Part shown: piece after piece, positions 1 through 12,540 of the stretch
Position numbering within the stretch: the first letter of the stretch is position 1
How the letters are laid out: every line of letters begins with the position of its first letter
NCBI GenBank assembly: GCA_016648135.1
Contig: JADDOH010010254.1
Location: 1 to 64,000 of the forward strand
Origin: Agrypnia vestita
Taxonomy: Eukaryota; Arthropoda; Insecta; Trichoptera; Phryganeidae
Length of the DNA: 64,000 nt
Direction of reading: 5' to 3'
Program-made: the position numbers and the translations under genes
The notes under the pieces: model-generated
What the model saw: the letters and a program-made list of their open reading frames with translations, nothing else
Database searches by the model: none
What the model was told of the DNA's origin: nothing

Positions 1-3000
1 AGAAGAAACTTAATATATGCAGCGGACGCGTGTTGGTGATTAATCTTGAGCGACTTAATTTACATACAAGTGTGTGTGTTGTAACAATCACGCAATCCAC
101 ACAATAAAAGACTTTTCATATTTGTGGCTTGGCCAAGAAATGCGTGTAGCAGAAAAGATAATGACGGCGTGGCACGCAATAAATATCCAAGAATACCAAC
201 TAATTTATCAAACATTGAAGCTTAAATTACCGACTTCGTCAAGCTCTGTACAAAATTATGAAGAAGAAAAATAGCGTCGACAAATCCAGTAATTCGGAAA
301 ACTTTTGTGTCGCTACAACTTACACATTGCCATAAAAAAATATAAAAAATTAAGAAAGAGATCAATTAGAAACAAAAAAGTCCACCATGTAAGACTGAAT
401 ATTTAAAGGTATTTTGAACAGCATGTCTGATTTAAAAAATAATTCATATAAACAAAATCAGAAGATGGCTTATAATAGTGATGAGTTAAACCGTTATTGC
501 GACCACATTTTTGGTATTCTGGGTGAAATTTAACTGTTAGAGATGTTCATCGTCGTAATCCAACAAAAATGTTAAAATAAAAGTTTAGCCCAACACTAGC
601 ACAACAATAATCTTAAGAAATGTAGATGCGCGCCAAGATAAATTGTTGGTTATTTATTCTTAACAGATGTGGTTATCATGGTGTATGAGCGTACCATAGA
701 GAAGTGCTCCTTATTTTATGGTAGGTTAATGTACCAAGAGGATAAAATTTATTTTCCGACAAGTGTTGAATGTATGGATACGCCAGGGTTTAAAAAAACG
801 AAGTCGACTTTCTATGTGAGTTGTGTACCTTAGTAGTACCAAAGTAGCTACCTTTTGTTCTCTTTGTATTATCCAAGCAGCAAATAACAGAGCTCGCACA
901 AGAGGAATAAAAGTAGGATTAAGCAATTTAAATATGATTCTCCTAGCGTATATGTATGTGTGTGGCCAATCCGTTTATGACACAATTAACAAATTAGGAG
1001 AAAATGCAAAGTTGATCTTAACTTGATTATAAAAGGTTCGTATTGCAGGATTAGTCTTGAGAAAATCGCGAGGAAGACACTCGTATATAACGCGAATATT
1101 AATGACTCTAGAAATCAACGATGTCCGCGGAAGACTTGGCATGAGAAGATACTGGAACACCTAAGTAGGTCAATTATATTATCATCTGTATAAGATAACA
1201 AACCTTCAAGACAGATGACATATCTTCACAAATTACTTCACAACTGTGTTGACTCACCTGAAATTCACCCTAAATTTCATACATTTTATTGTCCCGCAAA
1301 AACCCACAGAGCACCACGCCTTTTCCACTTGGATCGTTGGAGAATAAACTACAATTATTATTAACCGTGTTCTTAACATCTACTAGATGTCTTTTGCAGA
1401 TTATGACGTTTTTGTTTAAGTTTTGAGCAGTTTGCTAACTCTGTTAGGGGTAAATTTGCCAGGTGACATATTTTACGGGTGAAATATTACGACTTTATTT
1501 ACCGCCGCACGGAACAACTCGGTCGAGTTACACTTGTACCAGTCCCTCAAGTTACGCAGCCGTGAGATGCGGCGTCTTCTGTCTTCTTACCTACAGTCTC
1601 TTTAAAAATTAAAAATACCCATAGGTAGACACGTGCGATGATTCCTTAAGCCAATATGCCTTGTTTCCGAGAGTAGACTATACGAGTATAGATGACGCAC
1701 GTTCGTGGTGGATGGGTGAACCAACACGGCGCCGGTAACACGGTGACCCCGATGGGAAATGGGACGGGTCCGGCAGAGCATGAGGCTGCTGCTGACTACT
1801 AACGGATTAGTCTCATCTTAAAAAAAATTAATCAGTTACTCACGTGTGAAATGAATAGGTGCACATGTGTGTTCGTTTCTTGAAACGACGCGACGCGCGT
1901 TAACAAAAATGAAAAAACAATACCACTAAATATACTCACATCAACAGCACGGAGTAAACCTACATATTTCTCTGTGTAATAATGTCCGTCACCAATGCTA
2001 CGATACGTTATCTGGCGCTGTTTCCACAGCCTTCACTCGCGAAAGGAACGTATTACATCATATATAATATTCTTTATAGGATATCTCGTAGCTAGTAGCA
2101 AAAACTATGGACGGGTCTTTTTAATTCAATTTTGAATAGAAAATATATATTATACCTTGGGTGAAATGAAGACAAGAGCGAAAAGCGCTAATGTTGTGTT
2201 CATACATTCGCAGGGAAGGGAGGAAAGAATAAAAGTATATTACATTTCATTCGCTAGATATTTATTACCTTGTAGGTATAAAATTTACAAAGAGTTATTT
2301 ACCTGCCTATTATCTGTGAAGAGGCATATTTTCGTGTATGTAAATTATGGGTAATGACCAAAATTTGCAGTCACCATGGTATCGAGTAAGACATATTTAT
2401 GTGGTCATTTATATATTTTACTTCAGTGTAATTTTTTTGAAGCATCTAAAGAAAGTTTTTCTATATATATTAAAATCTTCAGTACAGTAAGGTTGTATTC
2501 AATGTTACAAGTGAACAGTCAGAATTGAGAGGTACTGTTAAAATTGTGGATCTAATTCAAGAAAATTTTATAGATAGTCGTGGAAAAACAAAAAGGAAAC
2601 ATAACAACGCAGATGCGAGTAATTGAAAAAGAAAAAAATATGAAAAAAAAGACATTCAAAGAAAAAACTTAATGTCTACAAAATTATACAGAAGGAAAAT
2701 GAAAAACTTTATGGAAGACACGAAAATAAATTGGAGACCTAATGTAACACGGGTCGGGAAAAATAAAGAAGCCCGAAAATGTGACCACACTTTCTAAACA
2801 ATTGCAGGCTCGGTCCGAGCTCGCACATCGTACGATTGAGGTCACAGGAGAACCGCAATATTTCACAACCACGATGGCCAACGGAGCATGCAAATGTCGT
2901 ACAAAAAAAACGCATCCCGATGACGTAGCAATTTTCTCTGACTGGAATGCGTATGAATTGAATTGTTGATGAGGGAATTTCAAGGCATTCCAAAGACGGC

Positions 3001-3100
3001 CGCGGTAGAAATGAGAAAGTCCCAGCGGTTTATGCAACAAGTTGCGAGGGGTAATCAGCGTGGAACACTTTTTATTAGCCGCTGCTGCTTACGGAACAGA
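1..3100. other. Non-coding stretch, no recognised gene
   Basis: I see no exon or transposon protein here. Positions 1440-1800 are richer in G+C than the surroundings, and the minus strand there stays open for about 60 codons without a recognisable domain. Positions 2780-3060 are also moderately GC-rich with short open frames on both strands. Either could be old repeat or regulatory DNA; nothing in the sequence decides it. Confidence 0.3.
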
Positions 3101-3102
3101 GT

Positions 3103-4614
3103 GGAGCCAGCGACCGGTGTAGTATCAAACTTGATTTTTTTCTGTGGATGCACACTATGGTAGGTGAGAAGGTCTGACATTTGAAATCGGGGAATTTTGG
3201 CAGATAACAGGTAATGCGGGTAAAAAAAATGTGTAAGTAAAACATTAAAATATAAGGTGTCAAGTAATTACGGATTACGCTCCCCCATAGTGAGAATGTG
3301 CCGAGTCTACAACGACTTGTTCACCGACATCGACATCTATTATGTGTCTCTGTACCACCCGAGATCACAAGTGAACATAATTCTGCGACGCAACATTGAG
3401 TTAATACTCGATTAATAACTGAATATTGATTCATTACTGCAATGCAAGATATAAATAAAGTTAGGTAATACGTATACTTTAATATTGTTGTTTACTTTAC
3501 TATGTTCTACTCACTACTGTTACAATTGATTTCTTTTATTTTAACATGCTTATATTATTATTATGTACTACTTCAAAATTATTTATATGTGGGATATGTT
3601 ACTATTTACACTCTCATATATTTATATATATATATCTTTTTTTAATATCTGTTAATATTTCCAAATAAACAAATAAAAAAATTAAAAAAATAGTGGCCAG
3701 AATAAAATATAAATATACCTATATATAAATAAATAATATATAAATAAAATATAAATTAAATTCAGATTTGCTACTATAACGCAAATGACATGATTATTTA
3801 TAGAGCTTCAAAGCTAGTGAAACATAGCTGACGCGGTGATGCTATTCAAAATAACACACAATCTAGTTGATAGTCCGGAACTTCTTCAACGAATATCTTA
3901 CCACATCCCAACTCGCAATAACAGACATTCACCTACTTTTCATCTCCCCTTTTGTAAGACCAACTCAAAACAAAACTCCTTTATGTACAGATCCACAAAT
4001 TCATTTAACACAAACTATCACCACATTGACATTTTCAACGCAACAATAAGAAACATAAAACAAACAATATCTACACTACCGCACCCAAACTAATTTGTAC
4101 ATTATATCTTCCCTTCTACTCCCGTCCCACATTCCCCTCCACCCTCTCCATTCGCTATTAATGTATGTTAAAGTAAATTTTTAAATTCAGTGGAAAATTT
4201 TTAAGATTGTTTTGCTGTTAACTTTTCCCAAAACAAAATAAATAAATAAATAAACACACAAATACACACACTCACACAAACTCACTATTGGACATGTTTT
4301 TTCTTATTTTTTATCGATTGTATATATGTGTTTTCTTGTAATTGGCCCAAAACTCTGTACATCAATTATTGTTTTTTTCAAGATTGATTAATTATATGGC
4401 TGTAAGAAAACCAATAAATGAAAATAAAATAAAATAAAATAAAAGCGTCTGGCGGAAAACGTCTGGAAATATAGTAAACACATTACCTGTTATCTGCCAA
4501 AATCCCCCGAACTCAAATGTCATAATATCCTAATATTCTTACTAAAGTGTACATACATCTACAGAAAAAAATCAGGTTTGATCCTATAACGTAAGTCTGG
4601 CGGTCGCTGGCTCC
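3103..4614. repeat. Inverted-repeat element with internal LINE tail
   Basis: An arm at 3103-3216 pairs imperfectly with the reverse complement of 4481-4614. Both outer ends read GGAGCCAGCGACC, and both inner ends read GGCAGATAACAGGTAATG. The arms are about 115-135 bp with indels. The interior holds an independent LINE 3' end (3826-4258) and A-rich simple repeats ending in (AAAAT)n at about 4415-4443. This looks like a non-autonomous foldback or TIR element that later received LINE debris. No transposase or target duplication could be made out. Confidence 0.5.
3826..4258 (+). pseudogene. LINE reverse-transcriptase C-terminal fragment and 3' tail
   Basis: An open frame (about 3836-4092) encodes LFKITHNLVDSPELLQRIS and continues to a HIPTRNNRHSPTFHLPF stretch. 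This matches the usual C-terminal tail of CR1/Jockey-type LINE reverse transcriptases, downstream of the catalytic domain, where such phrases end the protein. A non-coding 3' region and an (AAAT)n tail at about 4228-4258 follow. The RT catalytic core and endonuclease are absent, so this is a 5'-truncated dead copy. The clade is inferred from the tail alone. Confidence 0.5.
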
Positions 4615-4814
4615 TGGTCTAGCCGTGACGATTATTTGGCACCTTCGCGTTCTGCATTGAACTGGATGTTCCAGGATCATTTGTTTTCCTTTTCAATGTA
4701 TTCGGAAGTCATTTTGATAAAATGGTCATAAAAAGTAAAAGTACTTGGTAAAAATCGGGGCTTTGAAACGAAAAAGTATCGGTTTATTTCGGTTCGGTAC
4801 GACAACATAAGTTA

Positions 4815-5605
4815 GTGTTGAAAGAAGAACTTTTCAGAGAATGTCACGTCCTGGACATCAATCAAACATATTTACTCAACACTTTAAAATATTTTTTCCG
4901 ACATAAACAAGATCACCAACAAATAACTCACTCACATTCAACAAGGGCACAGGTGAACTGCAACTATCTTGTACCAAAATTCAAAAAAACTTTTTCACAA
5001 AGATTTCACCTCTTCCAAGCACCAAAAACATTCAATACTCTTAACACTAAACTTAAAACATGTAGCCATAGTCTCGCGTATTTTTCTTCTAAAGTGAAAC
5101 TCTGGCTGCATGAAAAGGGAAGGAAGCATGCCCAAAACCTATTAAAAGCCATGATATAAACTAAATTTAAAATATACTATTCCTACAAGAACATTTACTG
5201 TCACTTACTGTCTTACTGTTACTGTCATCTTTTTAAATACTTTTAATTGTTTTATTTTATTTTATTTTATTAATATCCTATTCAGATCATTTTTTTTCCT
5301 TTGTCTATAATATAATTAATTAACACCATTATTAAATTGTAAACATTTAATTATTACTATTACTTAATTTTAATTGGCAATAAGATTTATTCACAAATGT
5401 TATATAAATAATAAATATTCTTGAACATTATACTACTGGAAGAGCACTGTCTGCTATAATACAGTAAATTACTAGTGTAGCAGGCAGGGCGTCAAATCAA
5501 TTTAGTGTTTACTTGCTGCCAAGACACTCAACAACAATGAAAAAAGCTTCATTAAATTTTGTAAACACTGTAAACATTTGTAACATTGAACATTGAATAA
5601 ACATT
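4815..5605 (+). pseudogene. 5'-truncated LINE 3' end (copy A)
   Basis: The last about 114 codons of a LINE ORF2 end at the TAA at 5157. They contain a C-terminal YLVPKFKKTFSQRFHLFQAP stretch typical of the end of CR1/Jockey-class reverse transcriptases. About 450 bp of AT-rich 3' region follows. A second copy lies inverted at 35930-36678 and is nearly identical over the coding tail: its minus-strand frame reads YLVPKLKKTFSQRFHLFQAP. The high similarity suggests both inserted fairly recently. Neither retains catalytic motifs. Confidence 0.55.
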
Positions 5606-5609
5606 TGTT

Positions 5610-7080
5610 GAAAGGCCTATGGTTTAAAATTTATTCTGCGATACAATAGAAATAGTTTAAATAAAAATACATTGGAAGAAATTTTTAATTATAAATAAAT
5701 ACATCCAAGAATCCTGTATACTTCTAACGTGAATAAAGGAATTAATGCCATTTTATATATAAATTATATGACTATAATTGACTATTTAGTCATTCATCAA
5801 CCGCATAGCGGCGGTTTTATTTCTGTTTTAATAAACTATACTCATATACATAGGTATATTAAATGTTCTATAAAATTTTCAGACGTTTACTGCAACACAT
5901 AATTGTATACTTCGAGCCAATACAAGATCTGTATCTAATTTAACAGTACCGAGACGGCTAGACGTTGTGCGTGTAAATCTGTCTAATTAATATTAAGCTT
6001 GAACTGCTCATTTATAAGCGAAATGATGGCTAAGAAAGATTGTTATTTTTGAAGTAAATATTACTTTATATGTTATCATGGAATCGACGTTAACTTTATC
6101 GATTCATGATGCTCATAGATTAACTCAGCCTTCTTTTGTCAGTACTTAATTAATTAAATAAATTTCCACATAAGTCATGTTTTCTATATTTGAATGTATT
6201 TAGTATTTAAACTGTTAATTAACTGTTATTTAACCTGTCTATTATAGGTTCTGTCACTCTTGAAACTCAAATAATACAGTGTATAATTAAACTCAAGTAG
6301 AATAACAATTATCCCATCCATTTTGAAGATTACTTTCTATTTTCAATACTTAATAAATATTTCAATTGATTAATAATCAAAAACAAACATATTTTTGTTA
6401 TTTTTTTTATAGATATGCATTGCTTAATTGTGTGTTTACGTTTGCGATTGATTTTAAGTTAAAAATCAATAGGAAATAGTACAAAACGTTGAGGACATGA
6501 ATATTCCTCGTGGATTATAAATATGACTACTAATATAGCTACGATCGTATAATTCTATTTTTTAAATGGATATAAAATAAAATTCCTCGGTGTTCCATAA
6601 TTGCTAGAGCAATCAATTTTCATATAATATTTAATCGTAAATATAAATATATGATAAGTTATACACGAAAATAAAAAAACGAGTTCCCAACTGATTCATT
6701 CAATAATATCGTATTATTAAATCATGGATTAGAGTTGATTAAAACTGAGTTTGCAAACTCCGATTACCATTCGGATCGAAGTTCATTGTGAAATTACCAA
6801 TCGCCATCGGTGTTATCTTTGCAATTCTAAGTGAGTTGATCCGTTGCCAATTTAATCGCTATCTCGGATGGGAAAATGTATGTTATATCTATATGAAAAT
6901 ATCTCGTATCTGTCATTATATTTTTTGTCAGTTCATTCGGCAAGCGTCGCTTTTATCTAGCTGCATGAGATTGGGAATGATAAAACACTCATTACTGGCA
7001 AAACTGTACGGATGAATGTATATGTTATTGCAGGTTTGTGAATATTCTTCTGCTAACTAAAATGTAACATGTAACAATGA
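5610..7080. other. AT-rich stretch; weak secretory-signal-like frame at 6750-6870
   Basis: No recognisable gene. A + strand frame open from about 6749 encodes KLPIAIGVIFAILSELIRC followed by QFNRYLGWENV. This looks like a signal peptide joined to a short mature start and ends near a possible GT donor at 6878. No in-frame ATG precedes it (only GTG at 6788) and no downstream exon was found, so I do not call a gene. Confidence 0.2.
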
Positions 7081-7084
7081 GGAT

Positions 7085-8035
7085 CTACAACTCCCGCTGA
7101 ATCAAGTAGTGAAGACATGTGACAATTTTGGGTTAGAACTTAATACAAAATACATGCTTATAAGCAAAAATAACGCAGTTGACTTGAATGAAAATCTTTA
7201 TATTGCTGGAACAAAACTAGAGAAGGTACAAACTATTGTATACTTGGGCTGCAATTTAAATGAAAGACGGGATCCTTCGGTTGAAATCAAATACCGCATT
7301 GAGCAAGCTCGTGTAACCTTTCATCATCATCTCTCTTGGCACTACAACCCTTGGTGGGTCTTGGCCTCCTCAATAATCTTCCTTCACTCATCTAGGACTA
7401 GTGCCAGCTCTCTCCAGTTCCGAAGCTCTTAAGGCAGAGATGTCTTTGAGGACGTTGTCACTCCATCTTAATTTTGGCCTTCCTAAGCTCCTTCGCCCTA
7501 TTGGCCTTGAGTTCGTGCAACCTTTATCCGCATGAAAAAGATTTTCCGCAGTCATGATCTCAACCTTGGATTACGAATGCGCATGGTCAGATGCTACGTG
7601 TTTTCGGTATTATTTTATGGAATGGAAGCATGGACGCTTGCCGAAGAATTGATAAGGCGACTTGAGGCATTCGAGGATCTACAGAAGAATACTCCAAATA
7701 AGCTGAATGGACAGAGTTACGAATGAAGATGTTATGTTCGGATGAATAAAGAAAAATAAGTTAGTAAAACAATAAAAATCCGAAAACTTCAATATCTAGG
7801 ACATGTGATGAGACATTCAGAGAAGTACGAGATCTTGCATCCCATAATGCAGAGAACAATTGCTGGAAGACGGGGCCCTGGAAGAAGGAGAACATCATGG
7901 CTGAAAAACCTGAGACAGTGGTTTGGCCAGTCTACTGTAGAGCTGTTCCGGGCCACAATAAACAAAGTCCTCACAGCCAACATGATAGCCAACGTCCACG
8001 GACATGAACGGACACGGCACGAAAAGAAGAACTAA
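7085..8035 (+). pseudogene. Broken LINE RT C-terminal region
   Basis: Three collinear pieces make up the C-terminal part of a LINE polyprotein. The first (7109-7320) contains VQTIVYLGCNLNERRD. The second (7532-7708) contains FSVLFYGMEAWTLAEELIRR. The third (7775-8035) contains KLQYLGHVMR and a basic RRGPGRRRTSWLKNLRQW segment. The YLG, YG-EAWTL and YLGHVMR phrases are the standard order in many insect LINEs downstream of the RT palm. The ORF is split by a 191-bp insertion (7322-7512), by a stop near 7724 and by frame changes. It cannot encode an active protein. Confidence 0.65.
7322..7512 (-). mobile_element. RTE-type LINE 3' end inserted in another LINE, with 13-bp target duplication
   Basis: The insertion lies between TCGTGTAACCTTT (7309-7321) and TCGTGCAACCTTT (7513-7525), a 13-bp target duplication with one mismatch. 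Read on the minus strand, the insert ends in the C-terminal codons of an RTE-like ORF (EEAKTHQGL type) and a short GATGATGATG tail. Related tails occur at 28246-28345 (+) and, more decayed, at 24241-24420 (-). The short microsatellite tail and extreme 5' truncation fit RTE-clade retrotransposition. Confidence 0.65.
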
Positions 8036-8340
8036 AATGGTTATGAACGTTGCAGCGTCTACATATCTTTATGTTTCTTTCCATAACATTTTAAACGCGT
8101 GTAATGGTCTTCTGTACGTATGCGGTACCATCCATTATGCCTCTTATGAAATAATATTTGTATCGTAAAATCGACATCAGCCATTCATCATTCCCACGTT
8201 ACTGCACTCTTCATTTTCGCTATGCCGTGAGCCTGTGCAATTGTATTCCAAGTAATACCGAGCGGGCTCGAGTGATTTATTCAGCGCCGTCCGCAAGGCG
8301 GCCACTTAGAACGCTATTATAACGGTTGAGAGATATATTA

Positions 8341-9617
8341 GGTCCTTACATATGAAATTGGCGTTTTGCCGTACTGGCAAATTTGATCTCAAATATCTTC
8401 TCTTTGGTTAGGAATTCCAAATCCAAATTTATACAGGTATTTACTCATGTATTTTTGTTTTGAAAATTATAATTCATTTGTTTTTTCCTCAATTGTTTTT
8501 TTCTTTGCGTCACTCAGTTTACAAAATGAAAAACTTGAAATATCGCGTTATTTACGAGTACGAGTTCCACCGTGGCACCAGTGCTGCAGAAACGGCTCGA
8601 AGATTAATGATGTGTATGGCGACGGTGCCGCAAAAGAAAACACAGTGCGTTTTTGGTTCCAACGTTTTCGTTCTGGAAATTTCGACCTGCAGAACAAGCC
8701 CCGTGGACGGCCGGAGACCAAAGTTGATAATGAAGAATTGAAGGCTATTGTGGAAGCGCATCCATCGCAAACCCATCCGAGTTAGCTGCAGGCTGCGGTG
8801 TTAGTGATAAAATTGTTTTAATCCACTTGAAGCAAATTGGTAAGGTGAAAAAGCTTGAAAGGTGGGTACCTCACGAATTGAGTGAAGCAAATCAACAAAC
8901 GCGCGTTGACTGCTGCGTTGCATTACTCAACCGGCACAATAATGAAGGGATTTTAAATCGAATCATTACCTGTGATGAAAAGTGGATCCTGTACGATAAT
9001 CGGAAGCGCTCATCGCAATGGCTGAACCCTGCCGAACCAGCCAAACCATGCCCCAAGCGAAAATTGACTCCAAAAAAGTTACTTGTGAGCGTTTGGTGGA
9101 CTTCGCTGGTGTCGTTCACTACAGTTTTCTTAAATCTGGCCAGACGATTACGGCAGATGTTTATTGTCAGCAACTGCAAACCATGATGGAAAAGCTAGCT
9201 GCTAAACAACCGAGGCTGGTTAATCGCTCTAGGCCACTGCTGCTTCATGATAACGCTAGACCACACACTGCACAACAGACGGCTACCAAATTAGAGGAGC
9301 TTCAATTGGAATGTCTAAGACATCCACCGTACTCTCCGGACCTTGCCCCAACAGATTACCATTTTTTTCGAAATTTGGATAACTTCTTGCAAAGGAAAAA
9401 ATTCAACTCCGATGGGGCAGTCCAAACCGCCTTCAAAGATTTTATTGATTCCCGTCCGAATGGTTTTTTTAGTAAAGGAATCGATGAACTACCTATGAGA
9501 TGGCAAAAGTGCATAGATAGCAATGGTACATACTTTGATTAAATAAATATATTATAATTTAAAAAAATCGGCTTTATGTTCCTCCCATACTAAACGCCAA
9601 TTTCATATGTAAGGACG
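8341..9617 (+). mobile_element. Complete mariner transposon copy with TIRs and TA target duplication
   Basis: A 1277-bp element flanked by TA (8339-8340 and 9618-9619). The left end begins GGTCCTTACATATGAAATTG, and the right end is its inverse (CAATTTCATATGTAAGGACG), with only the outermost base differing. About 26 bp of TIR are recognisable. It holds one transposase reading region in the sense direction. Size, TA duplication and TIR length are standard for mariner elements. Confidence 0.92.
8526..9542 (+). pseudogene. Mariner transposase, frameshifted
   Basis: The transposase can be read across three frames. The N-terminus YRVIYEYEFHRGTSAAETA starts at the ATG at 8526. Helix-turn-helix and linker parts (RFWFQRFRSGNF; RGRPETKVDN) lie in a second frame from about 8610. 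The GCGVSDKIVLIHLKQIGK segment is in a third frame from about 8775, and the C-terminal half returns to the first frame near 9110. The DDE/D catalytic residues are all visible: ITCDEKW, LLHDNARPH and YSPDLAPTDYHFF, in D,D34D order. The protein ends WQKCIDSNGTYFD. At least three frame changes make it a dead copy; residue choice suggests the mellifera subfamily, which is inference. Confidence 0.9.
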
Positions 9618-9619
9618 TA

Positions 9620-11000
9620 ATATTATTTCAGTTTTTCAGGAACGCACATCTTCAGAAATATAGTAACTATGTTCTCGGTTGAGGTAAATTTACAGCGATA
9701 CGAATAATACTATCGACGTTGCGAAAATTAGAATATCGTTTTAATATGATTTAAGTTATACATGTTTATTTTCTGAATAGTTTCACTCTTGACACAGTCG
9801 GTGGTTGCTTACTTTGACTTCATCGAGGTCTGTTCAGCCAATGTGTTGCGGCGGACCGTTCCCGTGATCGCATTCCCTTGAATTTTCTTGAATGATTTTT
9901 AGATTATATTGTTAATAATTTTCATTAGAAATTGAGACCAAAGTGCCTATTTTCTTAATTAATCTTGAATAGTCGAATAAATTTTAACGATAATCAGAAT
10001 TAATAATTTAATAAACGTGGAACGCGAAGTTGGGAATTTTTTAATTAGAATATTATTTATTATTCTTTGGTGTATACGTAAGCTCTGATAAAGGACCCTG
10101 CAATGGATATCGAAGCCGTAGTCACAAAAACAATGCGAATCTTAGATACAAATATTAATGTCTTTCTGAGTGTCATACGTAACAATGCATTGGAGGAAGC
10201 GTCAACTTCCTTTCCTTGTATTATGTCCATGAATATCTGTGTTACATGTAATTTAATTTTGGAAATATTTTGGCATTCTATAATTTCAAATTTTATTTAA
10301 ATAAATCATTGTGCTTAGCTTCAGTGCTTGTTTACCGAGAGCCAAATTAAAGCTGTTGACATTATTTTAATTTTAGAGTATCTATTTCTCCTTAAAATGA
10401 TCTCATCGCTCTGTTTTTTGATTTTGCAATTTTTTATGCATCTTTCATTGCTCAAACATAAAATAGTGGAGAATATTAAAAATATGGGGAGCAACTATTG
10501 ATTTATAAATTATTATGACTATTTATGAGTCAATTTCAATCTTATTCTCCCCAAGAATATTACTTTATAGCAATTTTCTTAGTTATGCATACAACGTGGG
10601 CAATTGGAACAGAATATTATTATTCAGTTGAGAATATTATTAGATATGTAGTTATTTTTCATTTGATCGTTTTTCACTGTTAATTTAAATATTTTTCTAA
10701 ACGTTTTGAGACGATTTATGGTATTTGCTGAAAATTTTACACCAGAAAAATAACGTCATTCTAAGACGCGTTTAAAACACAAGTTTAAACTATTATATTT
10801 AACTAGCACAGTAAAACTAAGCAGTTAAATAAAAATAAATGAGAACTCAACATGTAATAGCCGTCTCTCGGTTTGATTTATCAAAAAAAAAAAATTTTAA
10901 ATGCGATGTGGTTACAAACCAATTTATGACCGGCAATAAAACATTTATAAACACCACTGTGCACTTTTCAATTGCGCCTAAGTTTACGCAATATAACCAG
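9620..11000. other. AT-rich stretch with one decayed PLE fragment
   Basis: No exon or transposon ORF is recognisable apart from the short hammerhead-like remnant at 10085-10130. The open frames at 10103 and 10839 show no domain and lie in AT-rich sequence. Confidence 0.3.
10085..10130 (+). repeat. Decayed PLE hammerhead-region fragment
   Basis: CTGATA, then GGACCCTGCAATGG and ATCGAAG, reproduces in order the CTGATGA - GGACCCTGCAATGGG - ATCCGAA core seen in the PLE copies at 33626 and 48911. It is followed by a GTAGTCACA stretch resembling GAGGTCACA in the 48.9 kb copy. The core is mutated (CTGATAA, GATAT), so it is probably inactive. Chance similarity is unlikely given 14 contiguous matching bases plus collinear flanks. 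Confidence 0.5.
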
Positions 11001-11029
11001 TCGGTGAAAAATAATGAATCCATTTACTA

Positions 11030-11540
11030 GCAGTCCCGGCGAGAGGGAACATTAACCCTTCCTTTGCCATGCAGTTAAACAGACCCACCGAAAGAAAATC
11101 GACAGTATTTCCACAGATACGTGGAATCTCATATTTAAAAAAATATGTAATTGCATTTTTTCCTATATTAAATATTTTTCCGTTCAAATCCATCAACCCC
11201 GACTAATATCCATCACAACCCTGTCACCTCTCTTTCCTTCCCTCTCTCCCCTGGTGTTCAGACTATAGTCTTAATTTGTCTTTTTCGTTTCCATACTTTG
11301 TATATCTTTTTCTTTCTTGAGTAATTTGATATTCTGACTCTTAATTTTATATTATGTCTCTTTCTTATTTACTGCATAATTTATATTCGGTCTCCCTCAT
11401 TATGTTTATATAAGCGCACTACTTTGTATTTATTGTTTAGTTGTTAATTACGCCCTGACGAAGATTGAGTCAAGCGAAACCGGATGGCTTTAGTGATTAA
11501 TAAATTCGTGGTTTCATACAAAGTTGGCGAGTTTTATTTT
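11030..11540 (+). repeat. Probable PLE 3' untranslated fragment with hammerhead-like motif
   Basis: CTGACGA (11455-11461), a 14-base putative stem II, then GAAAC (11476-11480) follow the hammerhead CUGANGA...GAAA order. Downstream, AATAAATTCGTGGTTTCATACAAAGTT resembles the sequence after the hammerhead motif of the 21.3 kb PLE (AATAAATAAGTGGTTTAAAC) and the 14.5 kb fragment. Position 11170-11450 is a pyrimidine-rich 3' UTR-like stretch. The PLE assignment rests on these parallels, since no ORF survives here. Confidence 0.45.
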
Positions 11541-12118
11541 TATTTTAAAAATAATTGTGCTTAGAATAAAACCAACTATTTAAAGTGAATCCTGTTATGA
11601 ATGTTAGTTACGATAAAAAATCATTCGAATTAAGACAAAAACATACTGAGAATAAATGAAAAGAATACTATTAGGTCAAACGGAGAAACGTTGCAAATCA
11701 CATGATAGATCACTTCGACTTCCAACTGAGAACCCACCCACTTTACATTATTTGTAAAAAAAGCACACAATTTCTACCTAAATTTTGTTCTTCCAGGGTA
11801 GTATAACCTCTTAATGCTTAATTACTATAATAAATGTACAAAAATCACAGTTTTAAAGTTATTTAAGTAGTGAAAGCATTTTTTATCTTTTATAAATAAC
11901 CTACTCCTTGCAGCACGAGTTGACATCAATGCTCCTTGCGGGTATTTTCTATCGCGGTGTGCTGAGGGTCAACAAGTTGTTGAAATTTCTGCGCCACATT
12001 ACGCGGCTACACGATCGTAGGGCAGCATCGTAACGCCATTTAACTGGTACAAGGACGCCATGACATAATTTCCTATCACGCTGTCTAATTCTAGACCATT
12101 TTACGAGCCGTCAGCAAA

Positions 12119-12193
12119 ATGGCCGCCATTCCGGCCCCTACGCGCGCAGACAATAAGGCTCATCCATCGGTGCCTCGGTCCTGTGCGGTCGGG
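12119..12193 (+). other. Candidate short 5' coding exon in a CpG-rich island
   Basis: Positions 11930-12330 are clearly richer in G+C and CpG than their surroundings. An ATG in a favourable context (CAAAATGG, 12119) opens a frame of 25 codons beginning MAAIPAPTRADNKAHPSV, ending at a TGA that overlaps a possible GTGACT donor (about 12193). This could be the first exon of an unseen gene, or chance. No downstream exon was found. Confidence 0.2.
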
Positions 12194-12540
12194 TGACTTG
12201 TCGACTTGTTTAGAACTGAGTTTGTACGCGAGTATATTGAGTAAGAATACTTGTAAGTTCTGATGTTGCCTTGGTAAAAGAGAAAGGAAGCTTAACCGCG
12301 CGATCGAGGAGTAAAAATAAAGCAACCGCAGGCTGATACATAATAATCATCGGGGAACAAAACATTTAACTGCCCGTTAAAGGAGTTTAGCCAGATCTAC
12401 ATATTTCCTTAGGCAACCGAGAAAACGTTACATAACCTTTAAATGCACAGGTGCTTTATGCTTGCACGTTTTCTATCTATGAACTAAAACACGCACGACT
12501 TCATTCATCATCATTATCGTAATTTGGTTCTATTGGCCGT

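Noticed and set aside
8552..9179. Minus-strand frames of 74 and 95 codons
   Set aside because: Antisense shadows of the mariner transposase.
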